From contig NW_026570247.1 in the NCBI RefSeq assembly GCF_019649055.1, positions 744,001-808,000 on the forward strand: a stretch of DNA of 64,000 nt, written 5' to 3'. Below the pieces are notes generated by a model. That model saw nothing but the letters and a program-made list of their open reading frames with translations, was not told the origin of the DNA and made no database searches. Origin of the DNA: Paramacrobiotus metropolitanus. Its lineage: Eukaryota > Tardigrada > Eutardigrada > Parachela > Macrobiotidae. Below are positions 16,421 through 28,082 of this stretch, one piece after another. Position 1 is the stretch's first letter, and the number at the start of each line of letters is the position of its first letter. Made by a program: the position numbers and the translations under genes.

Positions 16421-17316
16421 CCATCTACTTGAAGTCGCAGCGCGCATGGGATGTACCGCTCTGCAACATGTCGCTGTCGACACTGCTGGAAGTCTTCCGG
16501 GACGATGAAACCAACCGAGCCCGCCTCCTTGCCCAGTCGAAACCGGAAGCAGGTATCTGGCTAAATGCTTTGCCGTCGGCACACATCGGAAATCTCTTAG
16601 ATGACGATACCCTCAAGATATCGGTCGGACTCAGGCTGGGCGTAGTCATATGTGAAGCACACGCATTTGCCAAATGCCGCAAGCCTGTAGATGTATACGG
16701 CCACCATGGACTGTCATGCTCGTTTTCGGCCGGGAGACATGCACGGCACGGTGCTTTGAACAGCATTGTGTGCCGATCATTGGTTTCGGCGGGCATTCCA
16801 GCAAAACTAGAACCTCGTGGCACATCCCATACGTCCGAACGTCGCCCAGACGGATGCACGACCTTTGCCTGGAAACGTGGTATGTGTCTGGCATGGGATG
16901 TCACCTGCGTCGACACTGTCGCCTCGTCCCATATCAAGTCCACTTCCTCAGCTGCCGGATCCGCCGCGGCCCAAGCCGAAGACAAGAAAGCCAGACTCTA
17001 TGCGTACCTTGTAGGCAGATACATTTTTGCAGCACTAGCCTTTGAAACCTTCGGGCCCTGGGGAAAATCGGCATCTGCTTTAATAAAGGAAATCGGCAAG
17101 CGGCTACAGCAACACACCGGGGAACCTCGCTCACACGAATTCTTACGTCAACGTCTGTCGATCGAATTACAACGAGGCAACGCGGCTTCCGTGCTGGGGA
17201 CGATGGAAGGAGCGGATAAATTAGAAGAAATTTTGTTATTGTAATTCTCTATTTGTTGCCAATTCATGTATTCTAACTGGCTTGTGCTAATAAAAAATTA
17301 TAAAATTAAAAAAAAA
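16421..17316 (+). mobile_element. 5'-truncated non-LTR retrotransposon with a restriction-like endonuclease-type C-terminus
   Basis: An insertion of about 0.9 kb, carrying an open frame from its left edge to the stop at 17242-17244, a short 3' untranslated region with AATAAA and a poly-A tail abutting the right target duplication. The protein segment has a Cys/His cluster (CEAHAFAKC then GHHGLSC, about 16650-16725), an RHGALN motif, then RRPDG and WDVTCVD (about 16840-16915). That order of zinc-binding cluster, R-H and PD...D resembles the restriction-like endonuclease domain at the end of R2/CRE-type LINEs; the assignment to that group is inference. The truncated left edge, poly-A and target duplication are the classic marks of target-primed reverse transcription. 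No reverse transcriptase domain remains. Confidence 0.82.
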
Positions 17317-17326
17317 ACGAGGAAAT
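17317..17326 (+). repeat. Target-site duplication, right copy
   Basis: ACGAGGAAAT, matching 16411-16420. The interrupted reading frame resumes here. Confidence 0.9.
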
Positions 17327-17470
17327 GCAGTTTCTGTTCTCGGTACATTCAGCGACATGGTTGAAAAGGAAGACTTATATTTTGCTTTTAAATTAGCTGA
17401 ACGTGAATGATGTGAAATTTTGTTATTGTTACTGTGTAATAAGCAATGTAACCATTAAAGTATTCATTTT

Positions 17471-18978
17471 CAAATGCTTTGTTGGTATAAGTACGTATAC
17501 ACTATACAGAGTACAGTACTCGTTTACTCTGTATCAAGTACTTACTATAGTGTGAGGAGGACGGGTAACCTACCGTTTGACGTCATCACTCTCGCATACA
17601 CGGGAGGGCGGCTGCCATGGTGACAGATGCGCGTTTTTTACGGTTTTTGTCAGTTTTCTCAGCATATTTCTTTTCTCTTCTATTTCTAGCCCCAGATGTT
17701 TGGGTTTCTAAATTCAATATGATGTGTTAAAATATCAGAAAGCTTTAGAGGAGAAAGGAACTGAGAATATCTTTAAAAAGGGACAATAAAATCTGTGGGC
17801 CTATGGTAAGCAATAGCACACCAGTGCATTCTGTATGCGACAGTGATGACGTAGTCGACCGTTGCAGAGTCGCTTCCCAGTCCTCTACCTATAGTAAGTT
17901 CTTGTCTGTATTTATCTGTAAGAGCTAAAATTATTACGAGTGATATTAATTTTTAATTTATTCTATTCTGCTGCTACTGCTAGCCTGCTACTGCTAGCGT
18001 TCTTATGCACACGTTAGTATACCTCTTGCTTTTAGTTTTCTCAGATGTTTTGTTTTCTGCAGTTTAAAATTTTTTCACATTATTATTTATTTATTTGGGA
18101 TTTTTTCTGTTTCTTCTAATTCATACATTTAAGGCTGTTAATGGTATCCTGTGGTTTAAACTTGTTAAAACTGGTTTTTGCATATTTTATGCCAGTCATC
18201 ATCGTCATAATAATTTATGGAAATATGACAATAAATAAAGTGTGCTTGAATAAAGTGCAAGTTCTCACTATTCCGATGGCAACCACTTTTCCCACACCGT
18301 AGAAAAGCGCTGCTGTAATACCCAAGTGATGCAATTTGCACTTAGCCTTCAAATTTCAAACTACTGCAGCAAAGATTTTGAAAAAATCAATTTTAGTTCA
18401 TTATATTATTATTAATTTGTTATTCTATGGTATGAATGTCAACTTCGACAAAAAATTCCTTGATATCCCGGGCATTGCTGGGTTAAGGAAAATGAAAAGA
18501 GCGCTGTAACTTGCTGAGTGCCAGTATCCGCTTGATCGTTCAGCCGGCTTTCACTTTCACGCTGCAGGCTAGACTGGCTAACCATGCTTGCTGTGAAAGT
18601 GCGAATAAATTATCAGATGCGTTCATTGCGTTGGCGAACAGGCAAATTATGCCGTATGTAATCACACGATGTCATAAAACGTCTACGAGCCTGTATACGC
18701 GTATGTTTAAAATTAATATTATGTAAATAGACAGCCCAGGCGTGTTTTGGGCCTTTGGTACTGGGGTCTTTATTACAGCAATGGCAAAATAAAATTAATG
18801 AATTTACGAGTATGCAATGTTTCCTGCTTTTATCTGACTACACCGCCTACACGTTTAACTGACATCAGCTTTTTTCTGCCTATACGTGTCTATGACATCT
18901 TAGTACATCCCAGTTTCCCGGGATTAATTGCAGTACCTACACTGTAAGTGCGTAGAAAGCGCAATGCAGGGAACGATC
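17471..18978. other. Intergenic, nothing recognised
   Basis: About 1.5 kb without a supported gene. A small palindrome, GAGTACAGTACTC, lies near 17508-17521. Composition is AT-leaning and mixed. Confidence 0.5.
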
Positions 18979-19061
18979 GATCGTCGATACTTTCTAGATT
19001 CCTCAAGAACCGCGTAACAATGTTACTCGGTTCTTGAGGAACCTAGGAAGTATCGACGATC
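18979..19061. repeat. Long near-perfect hairpin
   Basis: Left arm 18979-19012 and right arm 19028-19061 are reverse complements with two mismatches in 34 bases. The intervening GTAACA-A-TGTTAC is itself palindromic, so the whole stretch of about 83 bases is nearly one uninterrupted inverted repeat. It lies about 150 bases upstream of the next gene's start codon. It could be a small foldback element, a cruciform or a transcribed hairpin. Confidence 0.85.
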
Positions 19062-19211
19062 TAAGTATGATTTGAAATCACAAACTGACAGTTGAAGCAA
19101 ACGTTGAGCACAAGTCGTCCTAAGCCGATTATGCTGAGCTGCTCCGAATATCGGCATTTGGGTTACTTAACAGAATCCACATTATCCATTTTTATTTCTA
19201 AACAGATCAGC

Positions 19212-22200
19212 ATGGAAGGTGCGCCTTTGGTAATGCCACAGTTTCAGCGGCTTTTGGCGACAGCCAACCAGATAAATTACCAGAACACAGTGGTGGTCCA
19301 CAACGACGACGACAGTTGGTGGCTGGGCTACATACAAAATATCCAAGGGGACCACGCCTTCATCCACTTTGACGCCAAAAAGGCCGCTCCCCGTTGGTTG
19401 CACATGGGACGCGTCTGGGCGTTGCCTTTCTACTGGAACATCCACCTAATTGCACCGAATCCGCCCGAAATGCCTGTCTACGCGGCACTGCGAGACGAAA
19501 ACGACGGGCCGTTCCGCTTCCGACCGGTAACAAGACTGGGCATACTGTATGGATGTGATAAGTGTCAAATGTTCTACGTCAAAACCGATACTGCCGGCAC
19601 GAACGACCAACAAAACAGAGCTCTTTGGCAACTTGTGCAGAACTGCCAGATTACCGAACAACTGCCGCCCGCTGATTCCCCGCTACTTCATCAATCCGGT
19701 GGCAGTCTGCGGTGCAGCAGGTACATGGTGCCGTTTCCCGCGACCCAGACGCTTTTTCGTGACGCCTCCGACAAAGTTCGAATCGTCAAGCATTTCGTGG
19801 ATACATGTAAAGGGAACAAGGACTACGTGTGGAACGGCGGTCGCTTTTGTCTGCGAACTGAACGGGATGGATGCACGTTTGTTGTCCTCAGTCGTGAAAT
19901 GGACGCCGAGATGTCACAGAACATGGTGGCGACGTTAACACAAGTGCTGGAGACACATTTAGCCAACCGGGCTCTTCTGCCAGCGATTAGTATGCGAAAT
20001 CAATGCATGTTTGAACGTTGTCTGGAAGAAACAGGTACAGTGCGTACTGGTGCATCTGCCTGCTGGTATTAACACTTGCACTTCGAGCACTGAACAACGA
20101 AAACCATCAACCGATATCTCAAACAGAAGAGAAAAAAAATTTCATGAATGTCGATACCAAACCGGTCATCCTGTATGAGATCTAAGAGAAAATCGAAGCA
20201 CCTAATTTTCTCGTAGACAGTAGACACAGCATGGGATTGTGTTTTATTTCACCTGTGGTACAACGTAATTTTATAATAATTGAAAACATCAGTCTTCTTT
20301 TACTACATCAAAATTTCACAACATGGGATTTGAATCCACGGTTTGGTTTCAGTTTTCACATACAGATCGTATGCTTTGTCTACAACAAACAAACTAAAAT
20401 GGCTAGATTTTCTCTGACATATCATGAAGGTCGACCTGTATGGCATCAAAATTCCAGAATTTGTATTCTCTTTCGTTTGTAATATCGGTTAATGGTTTTC
20501 GTTGGGAAATGCGCAAGGCACAAGTGTTCAAATTCTTAAGCGTTTCCTGTTACTGGTTATTTGGCCTTGACCATTTATTTTGATTGGCCGTTCGGTCGCG
20601 GACCGTCTGTAAGAAGTTGCTGGAGTCCATTGTATCTACAGCAGCATTTTCTCCTGTTACCGGTACATACCCCGGTTAAACCTGTTAGAATTTTAGACCG
20701 TTCGCTTTTTTTTAAGAACACACTTCTGAAGCAATTTTGGGAGGGTCTTCGCCCTCAAAACATTCGTCACTGCAGTCAATCATTAGTAAGGTTTACTGCA
20801 TTAAAATGCAGGTACAACATGTCCGCTACAGATTGCAGTTCACCGAAATGTTATTTACGTCCCGGGCATCGCAGTCAGATGTCCGTTGCAGACCTGGGCA
20901 GTTTTAACTTAACTCTATAACTTAACGCGAGTTATTTGCAAGTTATCGGGTTTAACGTAACTCTGAAGCGTAACTCGCTACCCAAAATCTTAAATGTAAC
21001 GCAACTCGCCTAAAATTTGAAGATATTAATTTTCTATGGTAGCGTATGTAACTCGCGGTATAACACTAAACTCGGTTTCACTTGCATGACACAACAAATT
21101 GTTTCTAGTTAACGTGTTGAAAGCGCTAAAAATTACGTTGCCGCTAGTTGTCTTCAAGGACCATATTACGAGTATGACAGATCCTCAGATTCACTGCTTG
21201 GACGAGGAGGATATGCGGCATCCTGCAGTAGAAGTTATAAGATTCCATCATTATCTGCAGAACTGCGATTTTATCCTGCTCGATAACTGGAAAGTGGACC
21301 ATCTTTTTGGCAGAACGATGTTCTTTGCTTTTAGCTACCCGTGGCCCGTCCAGCACATTTATGCCACCCCAAGAGCAGGCATTTATACGCAAGATCACGG
21401 CGGAATCGCATGAGCTGCCCATCGACAAAATACACATCACCGTTCCGCGGATGCTACTGCGCTGCGACGAAAGCGAAATGCACATGGCCAGCCGCGTCAT
21501 GTACGGCTTAAACAAGAACTTCCCGTCGGTCCCTGCGGACATGCTAGCAAAGGTCACGGTGGTGTATGCTCGCTGGATGCGCACGTTAAGCTATCCAGAG
21601 GATTGGCAGCCCATTCGCAACTTCCTCTTGGTGTGAGTACAAATTAAATTTTGGTTGTGGTGCACAGTCATGAAGCATGCCGCGCTGTGCGATATCTGAT
21701 TTGTCATTTGGCAGGCGCTAGGGATATGTTCCCTGTCGTTAGCAGTCCCGACACTTATTTCCGTACATACAGAGCAGTGTCTGTACCGGCTCAATGTCAG
21801 TTAATAGGTGCGTTGGAATCCAGTTACTGAAAGTACGTATTCGGCATACTTCGCTTTTCTCATATTCCGGTCACTTTGATTGTATAGTTTCATATTTCGG
21901 TCACCGGTCACTGGTGCGATCGCACATGCGACGCACTACATAAACAGCTGCTGCTCGCACTGCCACCCGCCAAATGTGCAGTTCGCTAAGCAAGCCCACC
22001 CAACCCTCACACGTTTCAAGGGTCCATTAAATTTCTTTTGTAGAAGGTTATAGACTTAAAAGAGCGGTGTTTTGCATCTCACCCGGTTTAGAGTTTCTGT
22101 TGTTTGTTTTGTTTTTCACAAAAATTTATTGATGTTTACGTTCAAATTTAATAAGAGGCGTTTTTATAAAAACTGATGATCTCTGTGAATTTCGTTTTGT

Positions 22201-22811
22201 CAGGAAATTTAACTACCTGGTGACCGAAATATAGAACCATACACTCAAAGTGACCGGAACACGAGAAAAAGCAAGCAAAATACGCTACGTACGGGCAGGG
22301 CAGTATCAGAATTAGCGAAGAAACAAGACGATCGACAGAACTCGGGTTGAAGGCGTAGGCGCTGTTGCACTGTATGCCGCCGATACAAAAATCAATGCAT
22401 TACCTACCAGTCAATCTCTAGCAGGTGATCACAATCTCTCATAGTATTTCTAGGGCATAATTCATAATTTCAGGATGGCTTTACCGGCGTGTCCGCTGCG
22501 TTTATGAACTTATGTGTAGGTCCCGATGAACAAAAGGACACTTTTCTAGTATTACTTCATGCATGCAATCGAAACCGTTTGCGCTACTGTGGGATACATG
22601 TGCTGTGATTTTTGGTTGGTTTATATAACTGAACGGTAACTGGATTTCGCGTGTCTCCGGTTGTGACGGCTTTATCATCCGCAGGTTCAGCCCGTTCGAG
22701 CCCGACGGCCAGCCAAAATTGTGGGCTGATGTCGATCTGCGTCTGGTGGATGTCCGCACATTAAGCCGCTTGGCCATCTACGGGATCGACGCGGTCTTTG
22801 AAGTAGGATAA
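19212..22811 (+). CDS. Unrecognised three-exon protein with Trp-rich N-terminal domain
   Basis: I do not recognise this family. Proposed exons are 19212-20034, 21109-21632 and 22685-22811, joined in phase 1 and phase 2 by GT-AG introns of 1074 and 1052 bases. The start ATG at 19212 has a good context; an upstream open stretch exists but looks non-coding. The N-terminal part has DSWWLGYI followed by FIHFDA and PRWLHMGRVW, a spacing that loosely recalls Tudor or chromo-barrel folds (inference only). The last exon ends in a well-conserved-looking WADVDLRLVDVRTL segment. In exon 2 the reading frame moves by one base between about 21320 and 21370, so the copy is frameshifted, contains a sequence error, or has another small intron. 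Both large introns hold MITEs. Confidence 0.6.
20068..20632. mobile_element. MITE copy in intron 1, related to 3878-4449
   Basis: It shares with the UGT-intron element the blocks around CGAAAACCAT (about 20097), GGTTTGGTTTCAGTTTTCAC (about 20340), and GGTTTTCGTTGGGAAATGCG (about 20492). The right end, TCCATTG followed by TA at about 20632, matches the right end of the first copy. The left outer TIR is missing, so the copy is 5'-truncated. It also carries an extra segment near 20240-20320. Confidence 0.7.
21831..22294. mobile_element. Short inverted-repeat element in intron 2
   Basis: The left block with TTCCGGTCACTTTGA (about 21869) and TTTCGGTCACCGG (about 21895) is mirrored by TGGTGACCGAAATATAG (about 22218) and TCAAAGTGACCGGAA (about 22244). 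Arms are about 70 bases and imperfect. No coding capacity: a MITE of unknown superfamily. Confidence 0.65.
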
Positions 22812-23311
22812 CTGCAGTGTGGCCATCTCTCGCCTCCTACGGAATAAACATCATGCAGAGCAGGATCTGAAGATGGCATAGTGCAGGAATCAAAACCATA
22901 ATTATATAGAAGTATTCGAAGAGTATGTTCTTACCGGCACTTAGCAGTAGACCGCTTTGTTACAGATATTCTTGTTTGTCCGCTTGTGGAGCTTCGATGG
23001 TTATCTGACCTTTCTGTGTTTACGCAGTTTTACTACGTACCAAGACCATGTCCACCAAGGCTTTCAGGGACTGAAATAGTTGAAAATCAATGATGGACGC
23101 CCCTAGAGGCATACCCAGGGGATGCAAATTTTTGGCCAAATTTTATTGTTCAATAAATATCATTCTGTATAAGGTAGAGCACGTATGGTTAGTTATCTGC
23201 AGTTTCGGGACATCCGAACAGCAAAAAAGTGGTTTAACAACTCATATTGAAAAATTATTGCACGATGGTTAAGTTGATAAAAGGATTCGTCGCGTCCAAT
23301 TTCAATTCTCG
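22812..23311. other. Intergenic between convergent genes
   Basis: The 3' flanks of the unrecognised plus-strand gene and of the minus-strand hAT-like gene meet here. Nothing else recognised. Confidence 0.45.
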
Positions 23312-25752
23312 CTACTTCTCAAAAACGCCATTATAATAGTCCGGCTTGGATGATGGAGCCGACTCTCGAGGGCGACGGTCTTTTTCGGTCAGCCATAAGC
23401 GCACTGCTGGTCTCACATTGTATCCCGCAACAACCGGCATATTGAAAGTCACGTACAGATACCTGCGGAGTGTATCGTCCGACATCCTCGAACGCATACT
23501 GTCTTTCAGCATATTGTACTTGGAAATGAGTCGCTCTACATCACACGAATGCGGTGTTGCGGCTAAGAACCGTGCCAACGCTGTCATAACGTTTTTCCAC
23601 TCAGGATGCGATATCGCCAGCTGTAAAATAAATTAAAAAATGTGTATCTTTATTAATTTTTAATAATATAAGCAATGTGTATATATACAGTAAGAGCTTC
23701 TCGAGGCTGTGTTCCTGGAAACTGGTGAGCTATCTCTTGATATTCCTGAGCAAAATCTTCCAACGATAGTTCTGGTATCAGAAGGAATGTGCCGCCTTAA
23801 GCGCCTGGCCAGAATTCTCCTTTGAAAAATTGGTTAATGGCTTCACAGCATTCACAATACCAGAGTCGATCGACATTCTCTCTTCCACGAAATTAATTAA
23901 ACTTTGTACAATTTCCGTTCGCACAGCTTGGAAACTTCGGCTGTCAGAAACATACAGGTTGGCGTTTCTACCCCGTCGAATTTTTTGCGTAAAGGTGAAT
24001 CCCCGCCACTCCCATCCTAATTCGTTGTCCACTTCTACTTCCTTTAATTCGTTGCAAAAGGATTCTTCTCTACCGCCCACGCTGCCGGTTTCGTTGTTCA
24101 ACAGCAACTGCAACTTCTCTTTGAGGCTAGCAACTTGCACGGTAATGTCAGTTAAAATGAGATTATTCGACTGCAGATTCATTTGAAATCGTTGGAAGAT
24201 ATACAAGGAGTCTCGCAGCAGACAACACGTTCGAACAAAGTCTTTGTCCGTCCAGACCGCCAGCATGCCTTTTCGTTTTGCTGAGTCTTCGAGATTTGAT
24301 TGTGAAAAATATGCGAGCAGTGCTTCCAAAGAGTGTAAAATGGACTCCAGCAAATTATACGTATGCTCAGCAAAACGCACTTCAAACGTTTCCGGAAAAT
24401 TCTGAAATTGTAATTGCAATGCGTCACTTACGTTGCTGTGCATAATTAACATTTGAATACAGTATAACAATAGTACGAAGTATTTTAAAATTTAGGATCA
24501 AGTAGTTTAGTACCGATACAGTTCTTACTTTTAATCCTAAGTTCTTCGCCTTAGCCAAACTCTTTAATTCGCCACTACGGAGCCCCGAATGATGGAAGAA
24601 GCTGGCTAAATCGGTGCACAGCTGGAGAATTGACTTGACTTCCGGAACTGATTTGGCAACAGATTTAAAGGCCAAATTAGCCCGATGAGCAGCGCACCAA
24701 ATGGTCAGCAAAGGCAGATCGCGTGTATTCGCTGTTTTTGACCTTTCGTTACGAAGAAGACCCCACAAGCCGCCCTTTTCGCCGGTATTCATGCTTTCTC
24801 CATCAGTTACCAGAGACGTCATTATGGCTGATAGAACGTCCCACGAAATCACTGGCGAGCATGCGCTTTTGATGGCTTCAAAGTAGCCTGTGCAACAAGT
24901 GAAAAAACTCTGATTCCCATGTGTGTGCACTTCCGGCTACTATACGGTATATCCTGAATGAATTCCAGCCACTATATTATCATATTAATGTTGATACATA
25001 CAGTATACAAGCACGCACGTACCTTTTGCTTTGCGCTCTTTTGGCTGATCGTATCCTAGGAAAATTAACTCAGAATTTCCGGAAGACGTAATGATTTTCA
25101 ACATTACGAATTTATTGTCTGACTGAGTTTTGTCAACGCTTCCATCTACGCGCATCGACACTGCCAAAGACTGGTGCAGCTTCTCTTGAAGTTGTGGCAA
25201 GTCAGCTTTTACAATAATTTCCAATAAATACTGATGTTCCTTAGGGTTAACATACTGCAGTGGTTTGTCGGGCGCGTATGGAACAAATGGCTTGTCCAGT
25301 TCAAGTGAACTTCCAACAATCTGTGCAACTTTACGAGAAGGCCAAGAATGGGCGGATAATGTACCTCGTTTCGCATCATTGTAAACATCCATCATATGGC
25401 CTGCAACTCTTTCTGCCGCTTCCTTCATTTTCGCACTTACGAAAATTCCAATTGGGCCTTCAGCCAAACGTTGCGATGACGGAAGCAACGAGATCTGGTA
25501 CGCTTTAATACATTCGCGATGGTATTCGGTCTGGAGGTGGAGATCAACGATGGACTGAGTGAACTTCTCGCCAGCCTCCGTGCATATTCCGGGAATTTTA
25601 CCGTTATACACATTTTTACCTTTCTTCACAATCGTTGGAAATCGGTAACAATATTTACAACGGGTCATTCTCCTGCCCACTGCCCCAACCTTCTCAAAAT
25701 CTTCATGCAAATCTGTTTTCGCCTTTTTAAGCGGGGGCCCTTTAGAGGCCAT
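23312..25752 (-). pseudogene. hAT-transposase-derived gene (KIAA1586/ZNF862-like), one frameshift
   Basis: Four exons on the minus strand: 25023-25752, 24529-24887, 23689-24401 and 23312-23620, with short GT-AG introns of 135, 127 and 68 bases. Exon 1 has a zinc-finger-like CKYC ... HLQTEYH pattern and an acidic VDGSVD motif. Exon 2 has TDGES and the hAT hallmark CAAHRANLA (C-x2-H). Exon 4 ends in the hAT dimerisation segment with ERLISKYN and MRSRMSDDTLRRYL. In exon 3, near 23777-23795, the frame must change by one base for the C-terminal part (with LSLEDFAQEYQ) to be read. No terminal inverted repeats were found around it, and the introns resemble host ones, so it may be a domesticated gene that has decayed, an old transposon, or an intact gene with a base error. 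Confidence 0.78.
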
Positions 25753-26334
25753 TATAAGCAGAAATCGCGCCGGTCAATTTTTAAATCATCATATACAGAT
25801 AAATTTACTGGTAAACATGGTAGGAAAAACGCACTACCTGTATTTCATGCAGGACTGACGAAAACGGAGTTGTGTTAATTTGTAGGTTAAACGATTTTTA
25901 ATAAAACCCGGAATATTCTCCGAACTAACAGTCCCATATTTTGTCCGCTGTGTGCTTTTCAGTAACACATAAGGAACAGGCGCGGATACTAACACACTGC
26001 CGTCTGCCTTCTTTATAACTTAAGATAGCTGACAGGCGGCAGACAACACGGAACACGGATGCAGTTAGGCGCTTAATCACATCGTGAGGTCTGATCGGCA
26101 GTAGTTATTTAGTTGCCGGCTTTACATTTTTATCAATAAATAAATCATTATATAAAAATTTTTTTGCCTGACAGACCCCCCTTAATGTTTCTCATTTTTT
26201 TTGAATTTTACAAAGATGGACACTGTTTTGATCAATAATGGACAAAACTTTTTCAATGATGGACACAGTGTCCATTAATGGACGCTATTTCAGTCTTTGA
26301 AGGCTTTGGCAGCCGTAAGTTTAAAATGTCGTTT
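25753..26334. other. Intergenic with a short inverted repeat
   Basis: 5' flank of the hAT-like gene. CCGTCTGCC and GGCGGCAGAC at about 26000-26043 are close to inverted. The GATGGACAC/GTGTCCAT palindrome at about 26215-26285 leads into the GGCA-repeat element. Confidence 0.4.
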
Positions 26335-26450
26335 TTGGACGGCAGGGGATAAAAGGTGGCAGTGGCACCTGCCACTGGCAATTGCCACTGGCAGTGGCAG
26401 CTCACTGGCAAGCGATGAAACATGGCAGTTGCCACAAACACGAAATTCCA
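26335..26450. repeat. GGCA-rich palindromic repeat, copy R1
   Basis: Overlapping palindromes built from GGCAGTGGCACCTGCCACTG and related CACTGGCAATTGCCACTG units. Copies lie at 28590-28710 (inverted), 56350-56480 and 60648-60775 (inverted). All share a GGCAGGGGATAAAA-like lead-in and a GCAAGCGATAAAAC-like tail. Confidence 0.8.
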
Positions 26451-26668
26451 ATAAACTGATTCGGGACACCGATTTAGACATTACTGTAACTTAAACCGTG
26501 TCATCTCATGGCCAGAAAAGGTTCAAAAATTGCTTGGCTATATTGCCGAACCCAAGTCGTGTATAACCGACCAGTAGACTTCCGCGCGGAATAAATCACG
26601 GATTTTTAATGAATGAAACCAACTCAAAGTCATTGGTAACTGTAATTTACAAATATAGGGAGGTTATA

Positions 26669-27615
26669 CCGGGTGGCCCAGCAAAATGGCGGCCTCGGTT
26701 TTTTGTTGCTGTTCGTGAACCGGTTGTCGTACATCAATGGTTTTGTATTCATTAAATTACAAATTTTGTTAGCTAGTAAACGTACAAAAACGTTTTAGGA
26801 AAAGTTGGGACACGCTCGCAAAAAGCTGCGCCAACTGAAATCGTGGAGAAGCGTACTGTGACCCAGCTTTTGAACTCTAAAATTTTGTGTCATTTATTAT
26901 CCATATGAACTATTTTAATTTTTTTAACTGTTTCATGTAGAAAATGACGTACTCTATCAGCATACAAAATTGGTTTCCATAGTGCTCGCAGTGGAGGAGC
27001 AATGCACTCGACTCACTTTTGGCAAAAATGCCGATTTTGTTTATTAATTTTTGAGCATTTTTACTAATTATTTTTTGCTGCATGGCAGGCTGCAACAAAA
27101 CAAGATAATTTAGGTGTTATGTGTAGCTGAGATATTACTCTTATAAAAGCAAGTTTAATTTAGATCCATGTTTGCAGCGTTGGTGAGAAATTGATTTTTG
27201 AAAATGCTGGTGGGGGATTTCACGAAAATTAAATGTCCGACGCTCCAGCTCTCCAGTTTCTGGACCGAACGCAGTGACCGGAATATCGTGTCTCTTTACA
27301 GTAAAAAAACAAGAAACAATCCCTCTACCTGAAATATCAAAGCGACAAATTTTAATCTACCAAGCTGAATAATAGCAAATTTTAAATTGTTAAGAGGGAG
27401 AATCAAATTTTCGATTCTGGGTCACCGCCAAATTATACCTATTTTATTAAAATAATTCACTAAAAAGTTAAATCTTTGTTTACGTTTAATATGATTAAGC
27501 AGTTATATGTTTGAAGCATTTCTCTTTCGAATGAAACTAATGCGAAGTGAATCGGACGTTGGGCGGGGCCAATTTACAATGAAAAGCTAGCCCGCCATTT
27601 TGTTGAGCCACCCGG
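26669..27615. mobile_element. TA-flanked DNA transposon, non-autonomous
   Basis: TA lies at both sides (26667-26668 and 27616-27617). The left end CCGGGTGGCCCAGCAAAATG and the right end, reverse complement of CATTTTGTTGAGCCACCCGG, form a TIR of about 25 bases with few mismatches. The 947-base interior has no credible transposase. TA duplication indicates the Tc1/mariner group. Confidence 0.8.
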
Positions 27616-28082
27616 TAATTTTGATGAACGGACCGTAGAGCAATAATAATTTAATTTTTCTGGCAAATACTTTATAATTTTTGATCTTTTTGAATATTTA
27701 CGTTAATTACACTGTAGTGCTTGTGGCTTATCGTGCTTCTGACAGCTCGAATTATCAAAAGTTGCTGTCCATAACTGTGGTGCCGGTTTTAAGTGTCTTC
27801 GCTTTAAAACTTAGAAAAGGGATACAGTAACTGTCGGTCAACGTTTGACATTAGGTAGAGCTGTTATCGAAACCTATTTTTTGTTACGAATCGTAAAGAA
27901 ATTCTCTTTTGGATACAATTCTGAATGCCACCAATCGAGCTAAAAAATTTAAACGGTTACGTAAAAGCCGGTTATACCTTTAAGTTTCTCCTCAGAACGT
28001 TACAAGCTAAAAATTGAAAGGCCTGACGAAACCTCCACCTAATTCGAAAAACAGAAAATTAAAGACTGAATACATAGTAGCA

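Larger units (their letters stand above)
16185..17470 (+). pseudogene. Non-LTR retrotransposon C-terminus (older copy), interrupted
   Basis: The 3' end of an element coding region is split into 16185-16420 and 17317-17409. The first part encodes a segment ending FLRQKIGIEIQRGN, the second continues with SVLGTF and a stop at 17407-17409. The corresponding segment in the inserted relative is FLRQRLSIELQRGNAASVLG, which shows that the two parts were contiguous. The 5' end is truncated. A 3' tail with an ATTAAA-like signal ends near 17470. It lies just upstream of spastin, in the opposite direction. Confidence 0.75.

Noticed and set aside
24701-25878. Plus-strand ORFs over the hAT-like gene
   Set aside because: Antisense of exons with clear hAT motifs.
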